A stretch of 64,000 nt of DNA from Chryseobacterium sp. ZHDP1. Lineage in GTDB: Bacteria > Bacteroidota > Bacteroidia > Flavobacteriales > Weeksellaceae. The position numbers were made by a program, and so were the translations under genes. The DNA lies in the NCBI RefSeq assembly GCF_018603435.1, contig NZ_CP075682.1:496001-560000 (forward strand), in the 5' to 3' direction. A model generated the notes under the pieces. That model saw only the letters and a list, made by a program, of their open reading frames with translations. It was not told the origin of the DNA and ran no database searches. This document shows, one piece after another, positions 1-8,376 of the stretch (position 1 is the stretch's first letter; each line of letters opens with the position of its first letter).

Positions 1-793
1 TTTCAATAAAAAGATCGAGCTCATTTATGGAATCTGCATCGGTTAAATATTGGTCATGCGTAAGAAAAACCAGATGTCTTGAAGTTTTTTCAAGGTCATT
101 AAAGAAAATACTGTCTACTTTTTTCAGCATTTCTTCATGTTTTCCCTTTAATGCCATTTTATTGGTCGGCTTCCACTCAAGATCCCAACCGATTACTTTG
201 TAACCTGCCTGTTTTAGCTTATCTGCGGCTTTCGTTGAACTTTTCAGATCGGTCACGGTAATGTTATTCAGTCTCCAGATGTTTCTTCCCGGAGTTCTCG
301 CAATTTTATCATACAGTTTCAGACTGTCTTTTGCCGCATTAAAATCTTCAACAACACCCGCCGGATTTTTATAAAAATCGGTGTATTTGTTGTGCGCGTG
401 CGTGAAACTGTGATTCGCAAGTTCTATTAAATGATCTTTTCTTAGCAGTTCCAGATCTTCCTGTTGCTTTTTGCTTCCGTAAGCGTGTTTGCCTACAAGA
501 AATGCAGTGGCGCAGATATTTCTTTTGTGTAAAATTTTAAGGAGATTTTCGGTTCCGTGATTGGGACCGTCATCAAAGGTCAGATAAATTACTCTTTTAT
601 CTGTGGGAACATTTTCATCATCAAGTTTGGGGACAATTTTTGCGACGGGATGGTTTTTCGGAATCAGTTTTTCAGATTCTTTCTTGTCTTTTTTTTGATT
701 ACAGCTGTTGAATAAGATTGAAGTTGCACTCACCAATGCAAACATCCCGAGAAAAGTCTTGTTTCTAGACTTTTCCGCAAAAGTTTTTGTCAT
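1..793 (-). CDS. Polysaccharide deacetylase family lipoprotein (3' end outside window)
   Basis: The frame is open from the ATG at 793 to the window edge, so the C-terminus is missing. The N-terminus has a basic stretch, a hydrophobic segment and a lipobox-like SILFNSC, pointing to an exported lipoprotein. NodB-fold motifs appear in order: YLTFDDGP (catalytic and metal-binding Asp pair), NHSFTHAH (metal-binding histidines), RTPG, GWDLEW and LVFLTHD. Members of this family remove acetyl (or formyl) groups from peptidoglycan, chitin-like or exopolysaccharide chains using a divalent metal. The polysaccharide substrate cannot be told from sequence. All motif residues seen are intact, so activity is likely. 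The gene reads away from its DUF72 neighbour across a 117 bp gap. Confidence 0.85.
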   Translation of the reverse strand, partial: MTKTFAEKSRNKTFLGMFALVSATSILFNSCNQKKDKKESEKLIPKNHPVAKIVPKLDDENVPTDKRVIYLTFDDGPNHGTENLLKILHKRNICATAFLVGKHAYGSKKQQEDLELLRKDHLIELANHSFTHAHNKYTDFYKNPAGVVEDFNAAKDSLKLYDKIARTPGRNIWRLNNITVTDLKSSTKAADKLKQAGYKVIGWDLEWKPTNKMALKGKHEEMLKKVDSIFFNDLEKTSRHLVFLTHDQYLTDADSINELDLFIE

Positions 794-910
794 AAAATTT
801 AATGGAATTTTGTTGTTAAAAATTGTTAATTTTTCCAAATAATTCTTAACAAAAATTACGCCAAATTTCACTTATTTTTGACTTTTTAAGTTTATTTTAA
901 TAAAATACTT

Positions 911-1639
911 TTAGTCCAGAATTTTCTTTAAATACAGTGAATTTTTAATAGCAGCATTTCCCCATGTATTATTGAAAAAGATAAAAGGTTTATGTTGTGA
1001 ATTTCTAATTTTTTCAGCTAAATTTTCAATAAATTCATTGCTGTATTCGGATTTGTAAAGCACAGGTTTTCCGTGAAGCCGATAATATAAAATTTCAGGA
1101 TTATTGATGATAACATCTTCCGGCAAATTTCCGGGGAAACTGACACCTGAAAAAATGACCTTGTTTTGCTTCAAAATTTTAAAAACTTCTTCATTCCACC
1201 AAGATTCGTGACGAAATTCGATGACATTCAGATAATTGAAATGAAGATTGTTAAGAATTAAATCAATATTTTCCTGAGTATTTTTAAAAGATGGAGGAAA
1301 CTGATACAGAAATCCGGACAGTTTTTCCTTCAGATGAGATTCAATATGATGACAGAATTCCGCAATTTCTTCTTTACAGTCTTTCAGTCGCTTTTCATGG
1401 GAAATGGTTTTCGGAATTTTAATAAAAAACTTAAAATCACCGGGCGTTTCGTCATACCATTTCAACAACGTTTTTGCAGTAGGTTTTCTGTAAAAAGTAG
1501 AATTAATTTCCACACAGTTAAACTCCTTTGAATAAAGGATTAGAAAGTCTTTGCTTTTCGAATCTTCCGGATACAATGATCCTTTCCAGTCGTTATTGTA
1601 AAATCCGGAACAGCCGATATATAAATTTTCTTTTTTCAT
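911..1639 (-). CDS. DUF72 family protein (YecE-like)
   Basis: This 242 aa protein matches the DUF72/YecE family in length and motifs. It opens with LYIGCSGFYNNDWKGSLYP, followed by FNCVEINSTFYRKPT, then FKFFIKIPKTISHEKRL, LSGFLYQFPPSFK, VIEFRHESWW and, near the C-terminus, FIFFNNTWGNAAIKN. The family folds as a TIM barrel, and its biochemical role is unknown. There is no signal peptide, so it is cytoplasmic. The ATG at 1639 is the only start that keeps the conserved GCSG strand near the N-terminus. It lies alone, with a repeat-like 240 bp gap upstream. Confidence 0.85.
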   Translation of the reverse strand: MKKENLYIGCSGFYNNDWKGSLYPEDSKSKDFLILYSKEFNCVEINSTFYRKPTAKTLLKWYDETPGDFKFFIKIPKTISHEKRLKDCKEEIAEFCHHIESHLKEKLSGFLYQFPPSFKNTQENIDLILNNLHFNYLNVIEFRHESWWNEEVFKILKQNKVIFSGVSFPGNLPEDVIINNPEILYYRLHGKPVLYKSEYSNEFIENLAEKIRNSQHKPFIFFNNTWGNAAIKNSLYLKKILD

Positions 1640-1729
1640 ATTGTTACTTTTTGCTTTCGCAGATTTGGGAGATAATTTTACTGTTATTATTTACGTTTAT
1701 TAATAAGCCTGTTTTAAACAAATTCAGAA

Positions 1730-1818
1730 TTAACCGCAAAAGGTGCAAAAGACATTCATACAGCGATTATCAAAATTTTTAAAACTCTCAAAAGAATAAA
1801 AATCAAGGATTTTTAAAA
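1730..1818. repeat. Degenerate copy of the CGCAAAGGCGCAAAG intergenic repeat
   Basis: The gap contains AACCGCAAAAGGTGCAAAAG and, about 55 bp further on, AAAATCAAGGATTTTT. This is the same order of blocks (tandem GCAAA motif, then an AAAATC-AAGATTTT palindrome) seen in the clearer copies near 49.8 and 50.3 kb. It is strongly degenerate, so membership of one family is an inference. Confidence 0.4.
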
Positions 1819-1879
1819 GTTATTGTGATCTTTTTTGTTGATAATCAGTGATTTTAGTCTCCAAATCTGCGGGAAAAAT

Positions 1880-4720
1880 TTATTCAATATCCAAATCCAC
1901 CGAATTCAGTCGCAGAGAGTTCAGAATAACTGAAAGAGAACTAAAACTCATCGCCGCGGCTGCAATCATCGGAGATAACAGGATTCCAAAAAACGGATAC
2001 AATAATCCTGCCGCAACGGGAACGCCCAAAACATTGTATATAAAAGCGAAAAACAGATTCTCTTTAATATTTTTCAGTAATTTTTCACTTAACAGTTTTG
2101 CTTTTGCAACGCCTAAAATATCACCTTTAAGCAAAGTAATTTCTGCACTTTCTATGGCAACATCAGTTCCTGTTCCCATCGCAATTCCGATGTTTGCCTG
2201 AGCTAAAGCGGGAGAGTCGTTGATTCCGTCGCCGGTCATCGCGACAATTTTTCCTTGTTTCTGAAGTTTTTTTACTTCATTTAATTTATCTCCAGGAAGA
2301 CAGTTTGCTTTAAAATGTCGGATACCCAATTCTTCCGCAACGGCTTTTGCGGTATTTTCATTGTCTCCGGTCATCATAATAATGTCAATTCCTTCATTTA
2401 ATAACTGCTGAACTGCTTTTTTAGAGCTTTCTTTAATTTTATCGGTAAAACTGATGAATCCTAAAACTTCGTTTTCCTGAGCAACATAAGAAATGGTGTG
2501 CGCTTTTGACTGAATTTCTTCCGCCTTTTGTTTTATATTTTGAGGAAGAGAAACCTGATGTGAGATTAAAAGACTTTCGTTTCCAAGGAAAACCGTTTTT
2601 CCGTTGATGTTTCCTTTGATTCCTTTTCCTGAAATATTTTCGAAATTATCTACTTTTTCAGGAGTTATACTTTCAGCTTTTGCCTTTTTAATCACGGCAT
2701 TTGAAAGCGGGTGTTCCGAATTCTGATTTAATGAATAGGCTAATTTCAGAATTGAATTTTGATCATTGTTGATTGTTTCAATATGTTCTACGGATGGTTT
2801 TCCTTCAGTTAAAGTTCCTGTTTTATCGGTAATCAGCACATTTACCTTATTCATCTGTTCAAGAGCCTCTGCATTTTTAATTAAAATACCGTTTTTTGCG
2901 CCTTTTCCAATTCCTACCATCAGAGACATTGGTGTTGCCAAGCCTAATGCGCACGGACAGGCTACAATTAAAACAGCAACCGCATTCACAAAAGCAAACA
3001 GAGTTTTCTGACCTTCCGGACCGAAAAACTGCCATAAAACAAACGTTAAAACCGCAATGAAAATGACCGTCGGAACAAATATCTTAGAAACTTTATCCGT
3101 GAGTTTCTGAATCGGGGCTTTACTTCGGCTCGCTTCGTTAACCATCTTGATAATTTGGGAAAGCAGGGTTTCGTCGCCGACTTTTTCCGCCTTCATAATA
3201 AAAACATGATTTCCGTTGATGGTTCCGGAAGAAACTTTATCATGGACATTTTTCTCAACAGGAATCGGCTCTCCGGTAATCATACTTTCATCAACTACAG
3301 AACTTCCTTCCGTTATTTTTCCGTCTACCGGAATTTTCTCACCGGGTTTTACTTTTAATAAATCTCCGATTTTAACCTGTGAAAGCAGTACTTTTTTCTC
3401 TTCTCCGTTAACGATAAGATTGGCTTCATCGGGAGACAAGTTCATCAGTTCCCGGATGGCATTTCCTGTTTTTTTGTGCGCTGCAGCTTCCATCAACTGT
3501 CCTAAAATAACCAGCGTTAAAATAACACAGACCGCTTCGAAATATAATGGAGTTTCGTGATGGCTGCCACGAATTTCATGCGGAATGATATCAGGGAAAA
3601 CCAAGGCGACAATGCTGAAAATAAATGCTGCAAAGACGCCTAAAACAATTAAACTAAACATATTTAAGTTCCATGTTTTAAACGAAATCCAGCCTCGTTT
3701 CATCAAAAACCATCCTGAATAGAACAAAACGGGAAGCGTTAAAATCAACTCAAAAATCCCTTGAGCTTCATGAGAAAAAGGAAAATCAAAAAACATTCCG
3801 CCCATCGAAAGAATGAAAACAGGAATGGTAAAAGCCAGTGAAATGATGAATTTCTTTTTTAATATATTGTAGGTTTCATCTTCTTCCTCATTTTTGTCGG
3901 GCATTCTTACGAGATCCATTCCGCAGATCGGGCAGTCTCCCGGTTCGTTACGAATGATTTCAGGATGCATCGGACAGGTGTATTTTGCCGCTTTTTTCTC
4001 AGGATATTTTACGAGATCCATTCCGCAAACGGGACATCCAACATTGCTGTCGTAGACTTTATCGCCTTCACAATACATCGGACAATAGTATTTTCCTGCC
4101 ATTGCATCGGTTACTTCCGGTGCTTCGTGATGATGGGAATGATCGTGGACATGATGGTGCGAATGAGCGGCTGAATTCTTTACCAAGTCTTCTGTAATTT
4201 CTTCGAGATGCATGTTGCAGACAGGGCAGTCTCCCTTTTCAGGATAAATTTTATCGCTTTCGCAGAACATCGGACAGTAGTATTTTCCGATATTGTCTTT
4301 GAAATTTTCAGGTAGATTTGTTTGGGAATAAGCAGGTTTAAAATTCGGATCTTTTGCGTGCTTTTCCTCAATAGGAACCAGATACATATTGCAGACAGGA
4401 CATCTTTTACCCTGCTGAAAATAAACTTTATCACCTTCACATTCCATTGGGCAATAGTAAACCGAAGACGGAGAAACTCTTTCTTGTGGTTTAATGAACG
4501 CTTTTTCAGGATTGTCCGGATCTTCCAGTTTGTAGTTGCCGATTTCTTCGAGTGCTTTATTTAAAGTATTGATTTCAAATTCTTTGTCGGAAGTAATGGT
4601 TGCTGTATTATTTTCGAGATTAATATCAGCTTTTATTTTTTCTAAACTGTTCAGCTTGTCAGAAATTTTTTTCTGGCATCCGGAACAGGTCATTCCGAGA
4701 ATTGTATATTGTTTTTGCAT
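1880..4720 (-). CDS. copA: Copper-translocating P1B-type ATPase with HMA and four heavy-metal-binding domains
   Basis: This 946 aa inner-membrane ATPase exports copper (possibly silver). Residues 1-65 form an HMA domain with the GMTCSGC metal site. Four short heavy-metal-binding modules follow, with CPMxC or CPMHP at about 89, 149, 213 and 249, each closing with a C-P-V/I-C-x-M motif. A histidine-rich linker (about 186-198) lies between modules two and three. The P-type core has the ion-selective CPC at 588-590, the TGES-like ITGEP motif, the phosphorylation loop DKTGTLT at 632-638, the SEHPL nucleotide-binding motif and [13 protein letters not shown] plus HMA supports P1B-1 (Cu+) specificity. 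The AraC-HMA regulator gene lies 179 bp upstream on the same strand. The symbol denotes the family; the subtype is inferred. Confidence 0.93.
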   Translation of the reverse strand: MQKQYTILGMTCSGCQKKISDKLNSLEKIKADINLENNTATITSDKEFEINTLNKALEEIGNYKLEDPDNPEKAFIKPQERVSPSSVYYCPMECEGDKVYFQQGKRCPVCNMYLVPIEEKHAKDPNFKPAYSQTNLPENFKDNIGKYYCPMFCESDKIYPEKGDCPVCNMHLEEITEDLVKNSAAHSHHHVHDHSHHHEAPEVTDAMAGKYYCPMYCEGDKVYDSNVGCPVCGMDLVKYPEKKAAKYTCPMHPEIIRNEPGDCPICGMDLVRMPDKNEEEDETYNILKKKFIISLAFTIPVFILSMGGMFFDFPFSHEAQGIFELILTLPVLFYSGWFLMKRGWISFKTWNLNMFSLIVLGVFAAFIFSIVALVFPDIIPHEIRGSHHETPLYFEAVCVILTLVILGQLMEAAAHKKTGNAIRELMNLSPDEANLIVNGEEKKVLLSQVKIGDLLKVKPGEKIPVDGKITEGSSVVDESMITGEPIPVEKNVHDKVSSGTINGNHVFIMKAEKVGDETLLSQIIKMVNEASRSKAPIQKLTDKVSKIFVPTVIFIAVLTFVLWQFFGPEGQKTLFAFVNAVAVLIVACPCALGLATPMSLMVGIGKGAKNGILIKNAEALEQMNKVNVLITDKTGTLTEGKPSVEHIETINNDQNSILKLAYSLNQNSEHPLSNAVIKKAKAESITPEKVDNFENISGKGIKGNINGKTVFLGNESLLISHQVSLPQNIKQKAEEIQSKAHTISYVAQENEVLGFISFTDKIKESSKKAVQQLLNEGIDIIMMTGDNENTAKAVAEELGIRHFKANCLPGDKLNEVKKLQKQGKIVAMTGDGINDSPALAQANIGIAMGTGTDVAIESAEITLLKGDILGVAKAKLLSEKLLKNIKENLFFAFIYNVLGVPVAAGLLYPFFGILLSPMIAAAAMSFSSLSVILNSLRLNSVDLDIE

Positions 4721-4899
4721 GATCCTTCTGATTTATGATACAAATTTCCAAAAAGCAATCGGAAGCCTGTTATAAATTTAAGGATAATGTTTACAGAATT
4801 CTGTTGCTTGGGTTAGAGTGTATTAGAGTTCTAGTGTAGAAGTGAGAATCCACATGATTTTAAACCCCAAAAAACTCTCTAATTCTCAAAGCCTCCAAC

Positions 4900-5460
4900 T
4901 TAAATCTGGTCTAACGGTTTTCTATTATGGACTTTTAATTTTTTGAACTCAGTAGGAGTGAAGCCTGTACTGTTCCGGAACTGGGAAGATAAATGCTGAA
5001 CACTTTTATACCCCAGTTTTCCGGAAATTTCGGTCAGCGTAAATTCGTTATAGAGAAGAAGTTCCTTCACTTTTTCGATTTTTTGAAGAATGAAAAACTG
5101 TTCTAGCGTGATGTTTTCGTTGTGAGAAAAAGTTTTGGAAAGGACGCTGTAATCTTTATGCAGTTTGGAGATCAAAAATTCAGACAAAAGGAAATTTTCA
5201 TCAATATCCAGTTCGCTGATTTTTACGATAATTAAATTTTTAATTTTCTCAATTAACTGATGGGCAGAGTCTTTAATTCTTTCAAAACCTGTTTTCTGAA
5301 GAAGTTCCTCAAGTTTCTCCAGATCATCGCCGGAAATATCCTTTTGTGTTTCCGCTTCTCCGAGTGCAATGGATTTCAAAGAGATATTCATCTCTGTAAA
5401 AATCGATTCTACAGCAGAAATACATCTTCCGCAGACCATATTTTTTATGAAAATCTTCAT
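4900..5460 (-). CDS. HMA-like N-terminus fused to AraC-type helix-turn-helix, probable metal-responsive regulator
   Basis: The N-terminal ~70 residues read as a heavy-metal-associated fold with MVCGRC near residue 8, matching the MxCxxC metal site of copper chaperones. Residues ~75-186 carry an AraC/XylS DNA-binding domain: LTEISGKLGYKSVQHLSSQF, then STGFTPTEFKKL. The position next to the copper ATPase suggests that it senses Cu or Ag through the CxxC and controls that gene. Known copper regulators such as CueR, CopY or CsoR are built differently. The ATG overlaps the stop of the upstream thioesterase gene by 4 bp (ATGA), so the two are translationally coupled. Domain boundaries are approximate; the metal role is inferred from motif and context. 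Confidence 0.85.
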   Translation of the reverse strand: MKIFIKNMVCGRCISAVESIFTEMNISLKSIALGEAETQKDISGDDLEKLEELLQKTGFERIKDSAHQLIEKIKNLIIVKISELDIDENFLLSEFLISKLHKDYSVLSKTFSHNENITLEQFFILQKIEKVKELLLYNEFTLTEISGKLGYKSVQHLSSQFRNSTGFTPTEFKKLKVHNRKPLDQI

Positions 5461-5858
5461 AAGGAGTTCTGGTTGTTCAATCTGTCTTTCACAAATTCCA
5501 CTTTTGTTTTTCCGTGCGGGGCAGGATTTCCGTTTTCGTCGAGATTTACCATAACGATTTTATCTACCGTGATAATCGTCTGATGCGTCATTTTATTTCG
5601 GACATCGCATCTTAAAGTAAGAGATGTGGAACCAAACGCAGAAACTTCGATGCCGATTTCGATAATGTCGCCTTGTTTGGCAGAACTTACAAAGTTGATT
5701 TCTGAGATGAATTTGGTAACTACTTTTTTGTTTTCGAGCTGAATAACAGCATATAATGCAGCTTCTTCATCGATCCACTGCAACAATCTTCCTCCGAAAA
5801 GAGACTGATTGGGATTAAGGTCTTCGGGTTTTACCCATTTTCTTGTGTGGTAGTTCAT
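5457..5858 (-). CDS. Acyl-CoA thioesterase, hotdog fold
   Basis: This ~133 aa protein matches the YciA/acyl-CoA hydrolase branch of the hotdog superfamily. It has NPNQSLFGGRLLQWIDEEAA, where the helix carries the catalytic Asp/Glu region, followed by strands including VTKFISEINFVSSAKQGDII. It hydrolyses acyl-CoA to free acid and CoA in the cytoplasm; chain-length preference is not predictable. I place the start at the ATG at 5858; the longer frame would begin at a TTG seven codons upstream and adds nothing conserved. The 3' end overlaps the AraC-HMA start by 4 bp, so it heads a two-gene unit with the regulator. A direct link to copper handling is not evident. Confidence 0.85.
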   Translation of the reverse strand: MNYHTRKWVKPEDLNPNQSLFGGRLLQWIDEEAALYAVIQLENKKVVTKFISEINFVSSAKQGDIIEIGIEVSAFGSTSLTLRCDVRNKMTHQTIITVDKIVMVNLDENGNPAPHGKTKVEFVKDRLNNQNSL

Positions 5859-5952
5859 ATCTGAAATTTTACTGCACAAATTTAGCTTTTAAAACCGGCT
5901 TTTTCAAAAGATTTGCATTCAGGATTCCGAAGAAAGATATTTATATTCTCAA

Positions 5953-6372
5953 TTATTTTCTTTTGGAACGCATCGCTTTCACTTTTGTAACAGTATCATC
6001 TTTTAAAAATTTTTGATAATATTCACTTTCTAAAGGATAGACTGCGACTTTTCCTTCGTTATTGTGATGGATACCGAAACCATAGGTTTTGGCTAACGGG
6101 GAACATCTGAGACAAGGCCGACCTTTGGTGAAAAAGTTTTGTCTTTCTGCGGGTTTTTCACGCTCTGTAATGTCATTTTTAATGGAATAGCATTCAAAAA
6201 TAATATCATCCGACGTGTATTTATAAGGATTCTTCAGTATTATTTCGTACTGAAGATTAGCCATTGTTTTTTCTTTTTTCTCAGGAGGGATTTTTGCTTC
6301 AGAAATCAGGCTGTCTTCTGCAACTTCAATGAAGGTGTTCTTGTAATTGGTTGTATGCTGTTTCATATTCAT
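5953..6372 (-). CDS. DUF6157 family protein
   Basis: This 139 aa cytoplasmic protein begins with TNYKNTFIEVAEDSLISEA and then MANLQYEIILKNPYKYTSDD, which I recognise as the N-terminal signature of DUF6157. A central RPCLRCSPLAKTYGFGIHHN segment carries a CxxC and a histidine pair. The function is unknown. The ATG at 6372 is followed two codons later by a second ATG (6366), and either could be used. The C-terminal end is very basic (MRSKRK). It stands alone between the thioesterase and the long upstream region of the RNA-binding protein gene. Confidence 0.75.
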   Translation of the reverse strand: MNMKQHTTNYKNTFIEVAEDSLISEAKIPPEKKEKTMANLQYEIILKNPYKYTSDDIIFECYSIKNDITEREKPAERQNFFTKGRPCLRCSPLAKTYGFGIHHNNEGKVAVYPLESEYYQKFLKDDTVTKVKAMRSKRK

Positions 6373-6568
6373 TTTGTCGGTTAAAAATGGCTGTTTTCAG
6401 GCAACAGGAATTTTACTTTATCCATAATGGATACATCACAATTTACAATAATTTTATTAATGTTGTTCTCTTTAATGATTATTCATAAATATTTCATGAT
6501 GAATTAATACTTTTTAACGAAATAATATTTTGATTGAAAATTTTATTAAAATAATTTCAAAAAAAGCT

Positions 6569-6597
6569 TTGATATGAAATTAATAATCGTATCTTGC
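6569..6597 (+). promoter_or_regulatory. Bacteroidota-type promoter of the RRM protein gene
   Basis: TTG at 6569-6571, an 18 bp spacer, then TATCTTGC at 6590-6597 match the Bacteroidota consensus TTG-N17-19-TAnnTTTG with one deviation. Transcription would start near 6603 and leave a 5' leader of about 93 nt before the ATG at 6697. Such a leader is long for this genome and could be regulatory, as in cold-inducible RNA-binding proteins. The rest of 6373-6696 is AT-rich with no further gene seen. Confidence 0.65.
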
Positions 6598-6696
6598 ACC
6601 CGTATTATATCTGGAATCAATATTTGTTCATTCTTTATGTTGTTTTTCTTTTATAAACCAAATCATTTTTAACTTATTTTAATTTTATTAATCAAG

Positions 6697-7101
6697 ATGA
6701 ACATTTTTGTTTCAAACATCAACTACGCAACTAAAGATTATGAGTTGCAGGATTTATTTTCAGAATTTGGAGAAGTTTCTTCTGTAAAAATTATTACAGA
6801 TAAAGAAACTGGTCGTTCCAGAGGTTTCGGATTTATCGAAATGGAGGACGCAGAAGGACAACAAGCTATTGACGCTCTTAATCAGAAGGATTTCAACGGA
6901 AAAACTCTTAATGTTTCAGAAGCTAAGCCAAGAGAAGAGAAGCCAAGAAGAACTTTCAGCAACAACGGTGGAGGTAACAGAGGCGGAGGTTACGGAGGTA
7001 ACAACAGAGGTGGCGGTGGCTACGGCGGCGGTAACAGAAGCGGTGGCGGTGGCTACGGCGGAGGAGATCGTGGCGGAAACGGCGGTGGAAAACGTTGGTA
7101 A
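6697..7101 (+). CDS. RRM-domain RNA-binding protein with glycine-rich tail
   Basis: Residues 1-80 form one RNA recognition motif with both RNP signatures: NIFVSNINY (RNP2) and GRSRGFGFIEM (RNP1), whose aromatic residues stack on RNA. A charged linker (EAKPREEKPRR) leads to a glycine-rich tail of about 40 residues made of GGGYGG-like repeats with Arg and Asn (RGG-like). The layout parallels plant and cyanobacterial glycine-rich RNA-binding proteins that respond to cold; in Bacteroidota these proteins are abundant and act on RNA structure or decay. It is monocistronic, with its own promoter and a strong terminator. Confidence 0.93.
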   Translation: MNIFVSNINYATKDYELQDLFSEFGEVSSVKIITDKETGRSRGFGFIEMEDAEGQQAIDALNQKDFNGKTLNVSEAKPREEKPRRTFSNNGGGNRGGGYGGNNRGGGGYGGGNRSGGGGYGGGDRGGNGGGKRW

Positions 7102-7108
7102 AAAATAT

Positions 7109-7137
7109 AGCGGTTCTTTAGGGAACCGCTTTTTTTA
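7109..7137 (+). terminator. Rho-independent terminator after the RRM gene
   Basis: AGCGGTTC at 7109-7116 pairs perfectly with GAACCGCT at 7123-7130 around a six-base loop and is followed by seven T residues. Confidence 0.9.
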
Positions 7138-7155
7138 TGATCTTTTTTAAAGGAA

Positions 7156-7638
7156 TTATTCTTTTTCCTTCTTTTTTTTCTTTTTCTTCTCTTTGTCTTT
7201 TTCCTTGCCTTTCTTTTTGTCCTTTTTAGGATTTAAAATTTCATTGGCATATTCAAACTCTTCTTTTACTTTTAAAGGTTTGGTCTCAGCCGAAGGATTG
7301 AACTCTTTTAAAGTTTCCTGAGAAATTAAATTTTCGTGAAGCAAAAGATTTAAAATCTCCCTGCCCGAATTATCAAAAAAATTATGCGAAAGTTCTCTCA
7401 ATAAAAATTTGCGGTATTCTTCCAATGGTACAATTGCGGTATATTTAAAGATTCTTCCTTCTTTCTCTGTAGAAAGGTATCCTTTTTCAACTAATATTTT
7501 AAGGTAAGTGGAAACGGTGTTCTGATGGGGTTTAGGTTCAGGATGCTGTTCCATAATATCCTTTAAATAAAATGATTCCAGCTTCCAGAACAGCTTCATT
7601 AAATTTTCTTCCGCAGATGTAAGATGATTGATTTTCAT
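7156..7638 (-). CDS. BlaI/MecI/CopY-family transcriptional repressor
   Basis: Translation from the ATG at 7638 gives 160 aa beginning MKINHLTSAEENLMKLFWKL, the usual start of this winged-helix family; the longer frame has an unrelated N-terminus. The helix-turn-helix follows as HQNTVSTYLKILVEKGYLST with the wing EGRIFKYTAIV. The middle (SHNFFDNSGREILNLLL) corresponds to the dimerisation helices. The C-terminus is an unusual tail of ~25 Lys/Glu/Asp residues with no evident fold. Family members bind as dimers and are often inactivated by a BlaR/MecR sensor protease; no such partner is present here. The PAP2 gene ends 8 bp upstream, so the two are probably co-transcribed. Confidence 0.85.
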   Translation of the reverse strand: MKINHLTSAEENLMKLFWKLESFYLKDIMEQHPEPKPHQNTVSTYLKILVEKGYLSTEKEGRIFKYTAIVPLEEYRKFLLRELSHNFFDNSGREILNLLLHENLISQETLKEFNPSAETKPLKVKEEFEYANEILNPKKDKKKGKEKDKEKKKKKKKEKE

Positions 7639-7646
7639 ATAAATTC

Positions 7647-8249
7647 TTATTGTTGAAACTGAATATGGCAATAAAGGTAAAGAAAAGATACTATAAAAGC
7701 AATTCCGGCTCCCATAAACACCTCTTTTGGAGTGTGTCTTTTCAGGATAATTCGTGTAATTCCTACGAGTGTTGCAATGCCTAACCAAATGATTCCCATT
7801 GTGGTATTCAGTGCAAAAAATAAAGCGGCTACAAATATATTAAATGCTGTATGCATCGAGCTTTTTATGAAATAGTTGCTGATCTGCAGTGCGAAAAGCA
7901 ATATCAGAATAAAAAGCATAACAAAATCGATCTGCCCGTTTCTGAAATAATGATAAGCTATATAGGAAACCACACAAATTCCAATAAAAATGTATAAGGT
8001 TTTCCTCTGAACTCTGTTGGAAACATCCATATTGGTATATCTGCCCGTTTTTACATTCCAGATCAGCCAGATAATGACGGGAGCAATAACTATTATTAAT
8101 ATAGGAAGGAATGATAGAATGGATTCTTTAAGAGTGTATTTCAGAAAACTCATGTAGACGAAAAATATAAATAAAGACAACAGAGGATTAAAAAAATCTG
8201 AAATAACTCTTGATATTTTATGTAATAATGAAGGCTGTTTTTCTTCCAT
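7647..8249 (-). CDS. PAP2-family membrane phosphatase-like protein
   Basis: This 200 aa protein has about six hydrophobic helices. Two stretches recall the type-2 phosphatidic acid phosphatase motifs: KSSMHTAF in place of the PSGH block and RHTPKEVFMGA for the SR-x5-H-x3-D block, where Asp is replaced by Glu. Family members remove phosphate from lipid phosphates such as undecaprenyl pyrophosphate or phosphatidate at the inner membrane. The altered residues make activity uncertain. The gene is divergent from pyruvate dehydrogenase E1-alpha and lies just upstream of the BlaI-like gene. Confidence 0.75.
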   Translation of the reverse strand: MEEKQPSLLHKISRVISDFFNPLLSLFIFFVYMSFLKYTLKESILSFLPILIIVIAPVIIWLIWNVKTGRYTNMDVSNRVQRKTLYIFIGICVVSYIAYHYFRNGQIDFVMLFILILLFALQISNYFIKSSMHTAFNIFVAALFFALNTTMGIIWLGIATLVGITRIILKRHTPKEVFMGAGIAFIVSFLYLYCHIQFQQ

Positions 8250-8376
8250 GTTAACGTTTGATGATGTAAATATAATACTATAAGCAAAAAAACAATTGGT
8301 ATGTATACAATAAAAATGAAGTTTTTTTTATAATTTTGCTCAACTATTTCATAATAAATAAGCAAGAGCTCAACAC

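Noticed and set aside
6960..7090. Tandem repeated DNA resembling a short direct-repeat array
   Set aside because: It encodes the GGGYGG tail in frame and has no spacer structure, so not CRISPR.
6869..7150. Alternate frame over the RRM gene's glycine tail
   Set aside because: A Val/Ala/Glu repeat arising from GGN codons read out of frame; the RRM gene explains the region.
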